Source: Phaeosaccion multiseriatum | Lineage: Eukaryota > Ochrophyta, other classes | Length of the DNA stretch: 64,000 nt | Assembly: GCA_965112735.1 (NCBI GenBank) | Contig: OZ218964.1 | Location: 868,001 to 932,000, forward strand | Reading direction: 5' to 3' | Shown here: positions 30,642 to 43,091 of the stretch, in pieces | Position numbering within the stretch: position 1 is the first letter of the stretch | How the letters are laid out: each line of letters begins with the position of its first letter | Position numbers and translations under genes: made by a program | Notes under the pieces: model-generated | The model's input: the letters and a program-made list of their open reading frames with translations, nothing else | Databases searched by the model: none | What the model was told of the DNA's origin: nothing

Positions 30642-33600
30642 ATGCAGGGGCCTCTCCTCCCTCCTTCGTCGCGGAGGCGGCGGCGAAGCTGGGAAGATGA
30701 AAGTGCGGGCTGGGGGGCGAGGGGTGTGGAAGACGAAAGTGCAACAAGGTGGGGGGGGGAGACAGAGGGAGACAGAGGAGAAGCGGCAACAAAAACAATA
30801 GAGGTTGGGAGTCTCGGAGAGCCTCCGCCTCCTCCAGGGGCACCTTCACGGCCGTCCCACCGCCATGTGCTGTCTTGCCCCCCGGAGTGGCTAGGCCTCC
30901 AGCACAGCTTCAGCGAGGGGGGCGGGAAGCAGAGGGAGACGCTTAGCGCCGAGCACGAGCAGGACGAACACGGTGAACTGAGAAGAGTGAATCAGGTGAG
31001 TGTCACCTGCCTGACAAGCCCCCCCCCCCTTCTGCAATTAAACTCGTCTTGCTCCATTTCTTCCCCACTCCTCAGTACATTTTTATCCGTGATCTCGGTG
31101 CGGGGACCTCGGCTGAGGTGAAGCTCTGCCGCCGCTGCTCCTCACCCGGGAGGTACGTGACTTTTTCTGCTGTGACCTGACGCTGACACGCAGCTGCAGC
31201 AGCCGCCTCAACTTCCCTTGCCTTTGCGTTTGTGTATTATATATGCGCTTCCCCTCCCCCCCCCCTCCTCAGTAAGGACACACCTGCAGACGACAACGAC
31301 AACGACAACGACAATAACGACCACATGCTGGTGGCCATTAAGGTATTCAACAAGAGTATCCTCAAACGCCGCTCAAGGAGCACCACCTTCTCTTCTCGGA
31401 AGCGGCTCCTGGGAGGAGGAGTAGGAGGGGGAGGAGGAGGAGGAGGAGGAGGAGGAGGAGGAGGAGGGGCGCGAGACTCTCCGCGGGTGGGAACGAAAGG
31501 CGGTGGGGGGGCGGGGGAGGCGGGAGAACATGGTCTGAAGAAGGCAAGTACCGCTCTCTCTCAATGAAGAAAGGGCAAGTCTGAGCGGTGCTGCTTCCCC
31601 TTGCGGTGTGTGCCTCTGGCCCCTGCCCACCGTCTGCCTTCGGTTGTTTGTTTCATGTGAGCGAGTGGTGGTGGTGCCGGTCGTGGAGGTGGTGATGTGG
31701 TTGCACAGTGGGGTGAGTGCATGCCTTGCTGCCCCGCCCCCAACACAACCAACCAACCGGTGGGGCGATAGGGCGAGAAGCATGGCCGCCACACCCATGC
31801 CCCGACCATTGTCGGTCATTGTGTGGCTTCAAACTCCACTTCCCCTCACTTCGCTTCACTTGACTTGACTTGGCTTGACTTGTCTTGACAGGTGAGGCGA
31901 GAGATCGCCATTCTGAAGAAGATGAGGCACAACAACGTCGTAAAGCTCCTAGAGGTGAGTAGTTAGTTTGAGTTTGTGTGATGTCTTGCTGTTTCAGTTC
32001 AGTGCTTAGTTTCAGTTTCAAGGGATTTATCACACAAATTCGGTTAAGGGTGAGGGTGAAAAGAAGTGAACTGAACTGAAAACATTCGGATCGTTGTCAT
32101 TTGCTCGTCTCTCTCTCTCCTCTCTCTCCTCTCTCTCCCTCTCCCTCTCCCTCTCCCTCTCCCTCCGGTCTTCCTCTGTCCTCCCCTCCCTCTCCGTCTC
32201 CCTCTGTTCTGTCTCCTTGGGTGGGTGCTGACCTTTCTCCACTCGCTTGCCGTCGTCGTTACTCTGTGTTACTCACAGGTAATCGACGACCCTAAGGACG
32301 ACCTTCTCTTCGTGGTGATGGAGTATGTCAAGGGGGGAGCCGTCATGGTATGGGACGCTGTTGGGAAAGTCTACCGATGCCCTACAACGGGTGCGTCCTT
32401 CAGTCCCAGTTCCAGTTTTGTTACTGGCCCTGTACCTACCCAAAACTGAAGCATGCGATATTGATCCTCGGGTTGGTGTTAAGGTGTGAAACTGAACTGC
32501 CATCTAGTGCCATCTAGTATTCAGATTCAGTTCAGCTGCACGCCTTTCCACTGCCTTCCTTTCTCTCGCCGTCCAGGTTCGACGCTGAGCGTAACGACTG
32601 CCATCGGCTGTTTCGTCGATGTGCTGCTGGGGCTGCGCTTTCTACACTCAAATCGAGTAATACATCGAGACCTCAAGCCAGAGAGTACGTAGGGAGAGCG
32701 AGGGGGGGGCATGGTGTCAGACCGAGGACCAGGGGGACAAAGGGAGGGCGACGAAAAGCAGAGAAAGGGGGTGGGGCGGCGGTGGCACAGCAGAGGCCAC
32801 TCTACCCTCACGGCACTTCTACTTTCTCCTGAGGCTCTTCCAAACTCCCTCTCTCCCCCCTCTCCCTCTCCCTCACCCTCACTCCCTCCCCCCCCCTCTT
32901 TCTTTTCCTCTCTCGTGTGGCCCGCTCTGCTACCCTCTGCTGTATCACCAACTGCTGGTCTTGTCAGACGTTCTTATGGGGGCGGACGGAACCGCCAAAA
33001 TCGCCGACCTCGGAGGCGCCTACATCTTTGGAGACGAACATGTGAGGGAGAGAGGGAAAGAGAGGCAGAGGGTATTGTCTTTCTCCCCCTGCTGCTGCTG
33101 CTGCTGCTGCTAGTGTTTCCCGCTGGGATCTGTCAGGCTGTCTGAACACGTTTGCTGTGCTACGCCCCCGTGTGACACACTCGCCCCGACGCAGGAGACG
33201 CCACCATCGGAAGAAGTGTCAGGCGCAAACTCCTCCAATCCACACTATCTGCTGAGCAAGGCAGTGGGGACGTGGGCCTTTTGGGCACCCGAAATCGCCG
33301 CCATCGAGCTTGCCAAAATGGCCAAGGAGTCGGCAAGACCCGAAGGGGGGGCAGGAAGAGCGGCAGGCGGAGGAGCAGGAGGAGCAGCAGGAGGAGCAGG
33401 AGGAGCAGGAGGAGGAGGGGCATCAAAACGAGGGGTAGAAGGGGTAGGAGGGGCAGGAGAGGCAGGAAGGGGTGCTGACGAGGGGTTTGAAGAGGGGAGG
33501 GAAGGAGGCAGCGGCGACGGCGGCTTGGAGAGAGGCAGCACCCTCGGCAAAGAGGAGGGGGTTGAGAAGGGCGAGGAGGTGGAGGCACACGCACCCGCAT

Positions 33601-34112
33601 CACCGCTGGGGGGAGAAGGAGGGTCGACGAGGACGACCATCGCGACGTATAATGGCTGTCAGGGCGACGTGTGGGCCGCGGGGGTACTTCTTTGGGTGAT
33701 GCTGTTTGGGCATCCTCCCTTCCCAATCAGCGAGGACCCGGTAAGAGTGAGAGAGAGGGGGAGAAGGAGGAGGAGGACCCGCGCGACCTCCTTGATGGTT
33801 GGTGTGACTGCCGCGCCGCTGACCCGTCACTGTCGTTTGAACTTGTGTCGCCTTCCTCCCCGCTTTGCTTTGCTTTACTGTGGTGTGCTTTTGCTTTTCT
33901 TTGCTGCCGCCGCCGGATCGACCGAATCATAAATCGGACACACACGCACATACATACACACACACGCACACACACAGAGTGCTCTCTTCTCAAGCATCGT
34001 GCAGGAGGAGCCTCTGATGCCTGCCGCTGTTGCGAATGAGAAGAGGAAAGCGACCCCCATCAACGGCGAGACTGTCTCGCTCCTGGTCAGTAGCAGCCCA
34101 TTTCCTAACAGC

Positions 34113-34197
<85 letters not shown>

Positions 34198-34615
34198 CAA
34201 GTAGTAGCTTGTTTCCTCTCTGCTCCATCTTGCCTACCCATGTTCCTGCCTTTCTACTTTCCTCCTTGCCTGCCTGCTTACCTGCCTGCCTGCCTGCTTG
34301 CCTGCCTTTTCTGCCTGCCCATACGCCTGCCTCGCTGTCTGTGTGCCTACCTCTGTCCCTCTGTCCCTGCTACCTGCCTATCCACCTCACCCCTCCTCTC
34401 CTGTCTCCCCCGCCCCCCTCCCAATCACACCAGAGAGGCCTGTTGGAAAAGAAGCCCGGCGACCGCTTGACTGTGCAAGCAGCCCTGCACCATCCCGGCC
34501 TCAGAAACCTCGTCAGGAAAGACGGCAAGATGGCACTGGACGACGCCTTCAGCACCACCCAGGTACATGTGCGTAAGAGTTTACGTGTCTTATGCACGGG
34601 ATGTGTGACGCCCGC

Positions 34616-34666
<51 letters not shown>

Positions 34667-36752
34667 TGTTGGTCTCTGTTGTGCTGCCATGGCTGCTGCT
34701 GATCACTTATTGCTGCTACTGCTGTATCACCTACTTCTATTCCTGTTGCCAGCCGGTGGAGGTGACGGACGTGGAGGTGTCAAACGCGATCGAGGGAGTG
34801 AATCACCTCTTCATGCTCGCCCTCGTCAAGCAACGCCTGAGAAGTCGTCTACAACGGGTGAGTGAGGAAAGAGTAGAACAAGAGAGAGGGAAGAGACAAG
34901 AGAGAGAGAAGAGAGAGCGTTGTGGGTACTTGGGGGTTGGAAGAGGCGAGAGGGTGGCGGGGGGAAGGAGAGAGGGGAAAGAGAGAGAGAGAGAGTAGTG
35001 AGTAGGTGGGGTTGGGAGGGGTGAGAGGGAAACTAGGCGAAGGGAGGCAGGGAGAGAGAAGCGGGGGGGAAGAAAGGAAAGAAAAGGGGTGGAAGAAAAG
35101 TGGATGGGGGAAAGAAAGAAACTAGCCCCCCCCCCCCCCAAACGCTACTGATTGTACTGTCGTTGTGCTGTCGTATTTATGTCCTCTCTATGCTCCTTCC
35201 CTGCTGTTGCCGCTGTACCACCAATTGCTGATACTGCTGCTACTGCTGCTGCTCCGGCTGCTGCGGCTGCTTGCAGGCCCGAGAGAACATTCGGAGCCGC
35301 ACCGTGCGCCAAGAAGGGACGGCAACGACAACGGCAAGTGCAAAGGCAACGGCTGCGTCGACAGCGCAGACGGCCGAGGATGGGCAAGAGGGTAGGCAAG
35401 AGGCGGATGAGACAGAGAGGGGAACACGGTCACGGTCGTACGTCTTCGCTTGTTTGAACACCGGCGCCAGCACCAGCAGCGGCCAGGGCAGCAGCCTCAG
35501 CACGCTGTCCGAGATGTCGGCAGATCAGCACCACCCTTCAGCAGTTGGTGGTACGGCAGGTACGGCAGGACGTTCTGCAGCCCCCCTTCGCTGCCATCTC
35601 AGCCGAATGGAAAGGACGATGTCCGAATCAGACTCTTGTGCTTGGGTTCTTACCGACTTGGGGCCGTCGTCGTCGTCGCCCCATGGGGGGAAGTGGTGCC
35701 CGGGGGGGAGGAGACTGTCGTCCCCTAGGGAGAGAAGGCTGTCGTCCCCGGGGGCGAGGCTGCTGTCCCAGGGCGGTGGGGGAAGGCAAGAAACACAACA
35801 ACGAGCACAGGGGGGTGCACTGCTATCCAGGGGGCTGCCCAAGGGGGTAAGTGGTACTCTCTGTGCTTCCCCCCCTCCTTCTCCTGCTGCTGCTCCTGCT
35901 CCTGCTGCTGCTGCTACTGGTACTACTGCTACTGCTGGTGCTGCTGCTGAAGAGGAGAATTCCGTCAGGAGTAGTGCGTCTTCTTGTAGTCCGAGGGAAG
36001 GGCAGAGCGGCAGCGGCGGCGGTGCTATCGAGGAGGGTGGGGCGGTGGAAGTTGGAACATCAGCAGCAGCAGCAGCAATAGCACCAGCAGCAGCAACAGC
36101 AATTGATGATACAGCAGAGCGGGTGATGCCAGAGGGCCAAGAGCAGAACGATGGGGAGGACGAGAAACAGCAGCAGCAGCTGCAGTTGGTGATACAAGAG
36201 CAGCAGCAGCGGCCAAAGGCCAAGCCGCTGGCAATACAGGTGCTGCTGACTCGGGAGGCGAGGGATAGAATGCGCTTGTATTCGCCGAATGCACACCTAC
36301 CACCCGCAGCAGTTGGTGATACAGCAGCAGCAGCAGCTGTGCGGGGATCGCTGCCAGAGGGGAGCGCTGGCGCCGGTGGTGGTGGAGAGGAGGGCGTCGA
36401 GCCTGTGATGCAGCAGGAGGAGCAGCCGCAGCAGGTAGATGAAGCTTCTTCCGGCGGTAGGGAAGTCGCCATCCCGGCTGGTGTTGCTTCTGCTGTATCA
36501 CCAACTGCTGGTGCAGCACCGCCAACCGAGGGTCCAGTCGGAACGTTACAGGTCCGTCATCATTACCCCGAAGGATCGGGGTCGGCTTCGACGGGGGTCT
36601 CAAGCTCCCCGACTGGACATGCACCGAGTGGGTATCCACGAGACCACCCAAGCGCGCCAATGGATCAGGACGAGGGCAAGGGCAAGAAGAGACGGCCATT
36701 GGGCTCATCCTCTGACCTTGGCCCCAGGACTGCCTGTTGTAGCGTCATGTGA
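30642..36752 (+). CDS. CaMKK-like Ser/Thr protein kinase
   Basis: Twelve exons: 30642-30995, 31076-31152, 31273-31543, 31892-31954, 32279-32390, 32577-32684, 32968-33041, 33195-33740, 34005-34085, 34434-34562, 34753-34857, 35277-36752; 1131 residues, all phases consistent. Kinase motifs in order: DLGAGTSAEVKL glycine loop, MLVAIKVF with the catalytic Lys near 167, REIAILKKMRHNNVVKL (helix C), VVMEYVKGGAVM hinge, HRDLKPEN split by an intron, IADLG in place of DFG, VGTWAFWAPE, DVWAAGVLLWVMLFGHPPFP, and KKPGDRLTVQAALHHPGL. The helix C and hinge wording is typical of the CaMKK/LKB1-partner group, upstream activators of AMPK/SnRK1-type kinases. Two Gly-rich inserts interrupt the domain, one after the beta-3 strand and one after the APE motif. 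The 490-residue last exon is Ala/Gln/Gly-rich, carries several dispersed-motif copies and lacks a recognisable domain. Intron 3 uses a GC donor. Exon 1 and the start are the least certain parts. Confidence 0.86.
32937..32958. repeat. Dispersed motif at the acceptor of kinase exon 7
   Basis: CTGCTGTATCACCAACTGCTGG, nine bases upstream of exon 7 (acceptor TTGTCAG|AC). Confidence 0.85.
34119..34188. repeat. CTA triplet microsatellite in kinase intron 9
   Basis: About 70 bases of CTA/ACT repeat between exons 9 and 10. Confidence 0.9.
34617..34664. repeat. GTT triplet run in kinase intron 10
   Basis: About sixteen TTG units, the same triplet as the big expansion in RGS copy 2 but in an intron. 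Confidence 0.9.
34711..34734. repeat. Dispersed motif near the acceptor of kinase exon 11
   Basis: TGCTGCTACTGCTGTATCAC followed by CTAC, diverged on one side, 18 bases before exon 11. Confidence 0.65.
35206..35230. repeat. Dispersed motif near the acceptor of kinase exon 12
   Basis: GCCGCTGTACCACCAATTGC followed by TGATA, then a CTG-rich tract running to the TTGCAG acceptor. Confidence 0.65.
35539..36510. repeat. Cluster of five dispersed-motif copies in the last kinase exon
   Basis: Copies at 35539-35559 (AVGGTAG), 36094-36114 (AIDDTAE), 36178-36207 (LQLVIQEQQ), 36307-36336 (AVGDTAAAA) and 36489-36510 (ASAVSPTAG, opposite orientation). All remain in frame although they use three different reading phases of the motif. 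Confidence 0.85.
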
Positions 36753-37703
36753 AGTAAGCAGCGAGTCTCCTCTCTCTCTCCAAGGGAGAAACAGACAGAG
36801 GCATGTGGAGGCATATGGAGGTATACATACATACATACGTGCATGTTATGTTAGGGTATGGAGGTAGAGGCTTCCCACCATGGCACAGAGGAGAGCAGAG
36901 TGGAGGTGTATAGGCGCGGAGCAGAGCAAGAGTGAGCATTGAACACTATTCTCCCAATGGTATGGTACTTACTCAACAGACGTATCGATGGAACATTTTT
37001 TTTTATGTGTATATGGTACTTACTTAACAGAACGTATAGATGGATCAAATGATAATACGTATATATACGAGTAATCCCTGACTCTAAAAGACACCCTTAA
37101 AACCCGGTTCCCTCAGTTCAGTGCGACTAATGTTAAGAAAGAGAAAGGGGATTTACCTTGCCAACCCGTACCCGGGACGTGAAACAAAAACTGCTCGACT
37201 CGGCGATGGAGGCGTTTGAGGGGGGGGGGGGGGGTGCCTAGGCCCACACCCACCCCCCTTTTGACCCTCCTGGCCCTTACGTAAGAAACAAGAGTTTCAA
37301 TTTGCTAGGTTTTCACTTTTGCAGGGCCATACATTGTAGAACTGATCTTTATCCCCGGCATTCAACTTGTCTTCAAACGAGGGAAACACGATGCGCATGC
37401 TCATCATGCTCAAACTCGCTAAAACACTTGTTTGGGGTGGAAGAGGGGGGGGGCTACGGAAGCCGCATGTGTCGCACCACACCTGGCTCCCGAGCTTGCC
37501 TCCGGTGTGTGCGCGTATGTGTGTGTGTGCCACTTGAGTGAGAACAAACACGGCTCCGTCTGGCGGACATACGTGCCAGAAAGAAAAGAGCGGAGAACGA
37601 GCCCAAGTAAGTCCCTGAACAAAGCATCTACACTACACCCAAGCCATAAGCCTCGGGCTCCCTTGGCTCCTGCTGCTGGGGCGCAAGACTCTCTCTCGAT
37701 GAG
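36753..37703. other. Convergent intergenic region; no supported gene
   Basis: Lies between the kinase and GPCAT stops. It has short ACAT repeats near 36822 and a G run at 37218-37232. Several frames are open, none convincing. Confidence 0.45.
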
Positions 37704-40531
37704 TCAGTCAGTCTTAGAGGAGGGGGAGGAGGGGGAGGATGGCTTGACCGCTTGTGACTCAACACTGGCCATGTACCTGCATACATCATACGATACAGGT
37801 CACAGTTGGCGCACGAGGAGAGAGAGCGCGGCCGAGGGAGGGGGAAGAAAACAAAAGCGAATGTCAGGACACCCCCCTTGCTGGTGTTCTGGCAAGTACC
37901 CCCCTGGGGATCCATACCTGTTCCGTCTCTCTCTCTGTCACTCACACACACACACACACACACATTCTCTCATTCTTCTTCTCTCGCTCTGTCACTTGAT
38001 CTCTCTCTATGTATGTGCTTGTGCGTCCACACGAGCACCACCCCCCCCCCCCCCTCCTTCCCTCTCCTATCGCCATACCTCCTGGAGAACACTTCAATGT
38101 AATAAGCGCCCCCATTGTGCACAGCAATGGCGAAAATGAAGAAGATGAAGAGGACGTTAGCCGTGAAGCTCAGCAGCAGCAGAGAAGCCGGCAGCATGGT
38201 GAGCAGCGTATAGAGGAACTGAGAGAACATGAAGATGAGCTGCAGGGGGAGAGGGGAGGAGGGCGAGGGGGAGAGGGGGGCGGGGTTTCGGCTTTAGGCT
38301 TGGGTTGGGTTGGATACACGCACCCACACACACACGTGCGCACACGCACACACACTTGCCTGTGTCTTGAGCTGCCTGTGGTCCATGTGCTCGTCAGAGC
38401 CAAGTAGCCCCAGCCGGCGGCACACCGTCAGGGTCCCTGTTGTTGAGCAGCAGGTGGTGATACAGCAAGGCACGGAGGCAGACGAAGATTTAGTAGGAGA
38501 GACCCCTTCCAGCGGACAATAAGACACCTACCCATATCCAAGCCACAACGTCAACTGCCCCCCCCGACCCAAGCCAGTGCGTGTACCTCGATACATTCCG
38601 CTCTTCCTGTCCGAGGTCATCCAGCGCAAACTCGTTTGAATCTCGGGGTCCGAGTCCAGTCGCTCCTGGAGGGGCACCAGCAGAGAGAGGCATATGGGTA
38701 GAGTGTAGGCAGCATAACGGACAAGCAGAGGCATTACGGGCAGAGTAGAGGCGTAATGGAAGAGCAGAGACATATGGGCAGCGCATGACAGACGTCGGAT
38801 GATGCAGGGCCAGGGCGGAGGGGAGATTGAAAGGGAGTAACGAGAAAGGAAACAAGCCTGAGCAGCCTCTCTTTCTATACTTCTGCCCTACCTTGTCGAA
38901 CACCTCCGTCTTTATCCAGTACGCCAACTGCCACCCCAGGTACAACAGCACCGACAAGCCGATGTCCTTGGGTCCCACGGCACCGCACACCTCCGCCGAC
39001 AGTTGTGAGTACAGCGGGTACCAGCGCATTGTCAGCACCAACCAGCCCGGGAACATGTGGATGAACACGCTGGTCATCTGCGAGGCAGGCAGGTGTCAGG
39101 TGTTGGGCGTTTGTTTGGGTGTGACGTGTGAAAGTGTATGGGCAGGTACCCACCGGGAGGGGGAGAGAGAGATGGAAGGGACGACGGTTCAACAGCGGCA
39201 GCAGCAGCATCAGCAGTAGCAGTTGGTGATGCAGCAAAGCAACAAGGGCCTCTGATTCCCTGCCGTTAAGGAGAGATTCTTTCGGTGGCGGTCGGTTGGT
39301 CGGTCCCCCCCCTCCACCCCAGACATCCACACACTCATAACACACACACATACCTTTTCAAAGTCGTGAAAGACGAGTGAGTTCCTCCAGATGAGAATGG
39401 CCCAGGCAAGGGGGCCGTTGGCGAACAACGCCACACTCTGTGTAAACAGATGGATGGCAGTGGGTGGTCGGGCCAGGTCCGTGGGTGTGTGGTTGGGTGA
39501 GTGAGCGAAGGATGGGGGGGAGGGGCCCAGGGGGCAGGAGGTAGGGGGTAGCGGTGGTAGACGTGTGGTATGGAAGCGGGTTTCGGTACGGAGGGAGTGT
39601 TCTGCCTCCTTCCTTCCTTCCTTCCTTCCTTCCTTACTTCCTTACTTCCTTACTTCCGACCGACCGACTTAACACGATCCATGCGGCACCTTCCGCAACA
39701 CGACTATATGCCTCGCCTGAGCGCTCTCTACAGCTCTCCCTAACTGGCTGGTCCCCTACCCCTCACCTTGTACAGTGAGCAGCTGGTGGGCATGCCGAAG
39801 ACAAGCACCCCGCACAGGATTTGCTCAAAGTAGCAGAAGTCAAGCACAAAGTTCTCCCATTTCTTGGATCGGTAGTAGAGGTAGCGCTGATGGGAATACG
39901 GGCACAGAGACACACACACATACACACAGGAGGAGGAGGAGGAGATGGGGGAGGAGGAGGAGGAGGAAGAGGAGGAGGAGGAGGAGGGGGAGGAGGAGGA
40001 GGAGGAGGAGGAGGAGGAGGAGGAGGAGGAGGAGAAGGAGGAGAAGGAGGAGAAGGAGGAGGAGGAGGAGGAGGAGGAGGAGGAGGAGGAGGAGGAGGAG
40101 GAGGAGGAGGAGGAGGAGGAGGAGGAGGAGGAGGAGGAGGAGGAGGAGGAGGAGGAGGAGGAGGAGGAGGAGGAGGAGGAGAAGAAGAAGGTAACGCTTG
40201 AGGTGAGGCCGGGCGGGCGGGGACAGGGCGACGCATTCATCCCTCCCTTTCTTCGTACCGTGAGCAGAAGGGTGGGCTGTACAATGGAGAAGAGCACCCA
40301 AAAGTAGCCCGGCTTCTCCAGTAACACGTACTCGCTGATGACAATGGTCAGCACGCCCGTTGTGAAGCTCATCTTGTCGAGTAGCCGAGTCATGCGGGGC
40401 TCTCTCTTCTTCTCCAGAATGTGATCGCGCACCCTGAGGGGAGGGGGGGGGGTGGAGGAGGTAAGGGGAGGGGGGTGAGGGAGTGCGAGGGGGAGGGGGA
40501 TCGGGAGAAGAGGAGGAGGAGGGGAGGCGGG

Positions 40532-40568
<37 letters not shown>

Positions 40569-41387
40569 GTCACCACCACAATCATAATCATCGTCGTCGT
40601 TGTCGTCGTGTCTCTCTCGCTCTTTCTCCCTGGCGCATACCTCGTGTTTTCATCGCCCGTCACCGTTTCTCGGAACCGCCGTCGAAGCTCCTGTGCGGCG
40701 TGGGAAAAGGCAAAAACCAAGCCCGGAAGTCAATGAAGAAGTCGGGAAGAATGGCGATAGATACCGAGAGAGAGCACGGTCAGCACGACCACGGCACCGA
40801 AGGGCAGACAGGCTTGGCTTGGGCTTTCAAGCCCTTGTCCTTTTCCTTCGTCGCACGCTACACTACCATCCTCCTCACCACCCTTCCGCACAGCCGAATG
40901 CACTCACCACCCGCCCACCCCACCCACCCACCCACCCACCTGGCCCTTGGCTTCTAGTGGTCGGGTGAGCATCTTCCGGCTCTCCTCAATCGTACTGAGC
41001 ACTTTGTTCTTGATCGCGCCTCCGTCTTGAGTGCTCAGGTCCTGTAAAACGGCATGACCAAAGATAGACAAAACTACTCAGAAGGATGGGGGATTCGATG
41101 GGGGGAGTGGTGTGACTCCCTCTACCTGAAGGTCGTTGAGCACCCTCTGCAGCTGCGTTACGAGAGAATCGCTGCTCCCATCCCTGCCACGAGTTTCGAT
41201 GGAGCTGCAGCTGCTGCGCGCCCTGTTGTGTGCGAAAAGCGCTTGTTACAGAGCGAAGATACAACTTGCAGCTGCAACCAGGAGCACAGGATAGCACAGC
41301 CTCTTTCTCCATTCTACCAATCACACACCTTCTCCGTCTGGACCCATCGGTTCCTGACGGCTCGGCCTTGTGGCTGCCGCCGTCCAT
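37704..41387 (-). CDS. Glycerophosphocholine acyltransferase (GPC1/DUF2838 family)
   Basis: Twelve exons: 41387-41329, 41222-41126, 41041-40940, 40690-40641, 40433-40259, 39886-39767, 39437-39354, 39077-38892, 38665-38587, 38436-38360, 38239-38079, 37776-37704; 420 residues, all phases consistent. After a hydrophilic N-terminus with a coiled-coil-like segment come several membrane helices. Diagnostic stretches are ENFVLDFCYFEQILC, FANGPLAWAILIWRNSLVFH (exons 6-7), SVFIHMFPGWLVLTMRWYP and LLYLGWQLAYWIKTEVFDK, which match yeast Gpc1p and its plant relatives. These ER enzymes acylate glycerophosphocholine with acyl-CoA to give lysophosphatidylcholine, a route for remaking phosphatidylcholine. 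Intron 10 uses a GC donor; intron 5 contains a long GGA tract. The N-terminal exons 1-2 and the tiny last exon are supported by phase and splice consensus only. Confidence 0.86.
38447..38468. repeat. Dispersed motif at the acceptor of GPCAT exon 10
   Basis: AGCAGCAGGTGGTGATACAG; on the transcript the intron ends CTGTATCACCACCTGCTGCT then CAACAACAG at the splice site. Confidence 0.8.
39211..39236. repeat. Dispersed motif inside GPCAT intron 7
   Basis: CAGCAGTAGCAGTTGGTGAT followed by GCAGCA; a mid-intron copy, same orientation as that at 38447. Confidence 0.75.
39929..40192. repeat. GGA triplet tract in GPCAT intron 5
   Basis: About 260 bases of nearly pure GGA with a few GAA and GGG interruptions. 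Its long open frames in all phases (poly-Glu, Arg, Gly, Ser, Pro, Leu) are not genes. Confidence 0.95.
40533..40569. repeat. ATC triplet microsatellite in GPCAT intron 4
   Basis: About twelve CAT/ATC units. Confidence 0.9.
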
Positions 41388-42160
41388 CCTCCTCCCTCTC
41401 CGCTTTGACTCAGCCTTTTTTTTTTTTTTTTTTTTTTTAATTTAACTGTGAGCAGTTCGGCATCGGGTGCCATCTAGCCGCCTGCCATCCAAAAAGCCGT
41501 TACGTTGTGTAACGTCCAAAAAGAAAAAGATCCAAAAGCCAGCCCAACAAGTTGTCGACCCCTGACACGCTATCCGCTATCCGCTATCGCCGGCGCGCTA
41601 TCCGCTATCGAGAAAGTGGGCGATGGCGTGTCAGGGGTCGAACAAGTGGACATCCCGTGTGCGTGTGGGTGTGAGCCGGGCGGCAGAGGGACGTGTTGCC
41701 GAGAACAGCGCGCGCGGTGTCTGGTTGGGTTTGGATAATACATTGACTGTCCGAAAGAACACACAGCGGTTGTGTACGTCCCCGGCCGCCAGGTTCGGGC
41801 GGAGCTGAGGCGTCCGCCATGCCCTCCCCCCGTGACGCGGAATGCGGCAGAACAAACGCCCAGCGACAGGGATTGTGGTGAGGATGCGAGAGTTCCAGTC
41901 TCGCTACGTTGCCACGTGTGGGGCCGCTACCTCCCTTTGCATAAGAGTAGGAAAGTACCCCCAAGATGAGCGCTGCGTTCCGGCCCCGGTCCCAATAGAG
42001 AAGAGAGAAAAGTCCAGTGCTGGCACCAACAAGTGTATTTTTTTTAAAAAGTAACAAGGGCTATCCCACCCTAAGACCCAGAAAGCTTCCCTTGGTTTAA
42101 GGAAGCTTTCCAATTGGTCTTTACGGGTCCACGAATGCGCTTCGCTCAGAGACCAAATTC
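41388..42160. other. Intergenic between GPCAT and the duplicated segment; no supported gene
   Basis: Includes a T run at 41417-41438, the small TIR element at 41555-41641 and unassigned sequence. A T8 run at 42037 precedes AAGCTT-rich sequence. Confidence 0.5.
41555..41641. mobile_element. 87 bp non-coding element with 16 bp terminal inverted repeats
   Basis: TCGACCCCTGACACGC at the left is matched by GCGTGTCAGGGGTCGA at the right. The interior is built from CTATCCGCTATCGCCGGCGCG repeats (given in part). Too small to encode a protein; MITE-like. Confidence 0.8.
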
Positions 42161-42590
42161 GCTCTCTCGCTTTCTCTGCCCCTTTGCAGGCCTAGTCCTC
42201 GAAGCTCGCATTGAATGGAGCAAACACTCCACCGCACCAGCGAGCTAAGTCCTTTTGTCAAAGCGCTCCCTTCCCCCCTTGCCCGGCCCTTCTTTCACAG
42301 ATGAACGCAATTAACGTCCGCTCATCTTCCCTTGCTCGCTTGTTCACTCGCCCACCATTCACGCCATCTCGCGCGTTCTCTCCTCTCTGCCCCGCCCACC
42401 CCAGCCAGCTTGCCAAAAGCGGCAATACGTTGCCGCCTTCCTTCCTCCTCCCTTGGTGAGCTTAGCTAGGGCGCAGTCTTGAGGGGAGGTAGCGGATATG
42501 GGCTAAGCCCAGTTGAGCTCTCCCTCTCAGTCTTCATTCAAGCTGCGTCTCTACGAGCGTCCTCACGTCATTTCTGTGCCGACGCTGTCT

Positions 42591-43051
42591 TCAGCCCAAA
42601 GTAGTGTAGCGCCCTTGTGCGTCCCGGCGACGGTGCCGCGCCAAGTACACGGCAATGCGAATGATTAGTCCGCACCCAAGACCAAAAGCTATCGACAGGT
42701 CATGGGCAAATTTCTTTTGCACTTTTCTTTGCTCCTTCACGGACTCATTCCTGTAGTACTCATCCACGGCCTGCTGCCACTGTTTGTCCTCGGCCTGCTG
42801 CCACTGCCGGTCGTCGTAGCGCATCATCTCGGCCATGGTAGTGGTGCTGAGCGGCGGCGGGATGCTGCTGTCTGTGAGGGGCGGTTGGTCCTCGCCCGTC
42901 ATCTGTGAAGTGGACGAGAAGCTCCCGGGCAGCAGCGTACCGGGCGCTTCGAAGGTGGGGTCGAGAGCACATACCATTAGCGCCACCATGGCCCAATCGC
43001 TGTACATGCTGCTCAGATGGACGAGGGACGAGGGACGATGACAGCAAATGG

Positions 43052-43091
<40 letters not shown>

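Noticed and set aside
39775-40307. Long frames of poly-Arg, poly-Glu, poly-Gly, poly-Ser and poly-Pro
   Set aside because: All come from the GGA tract in GPCAT intron 5, between two exons fixed by family similarity.
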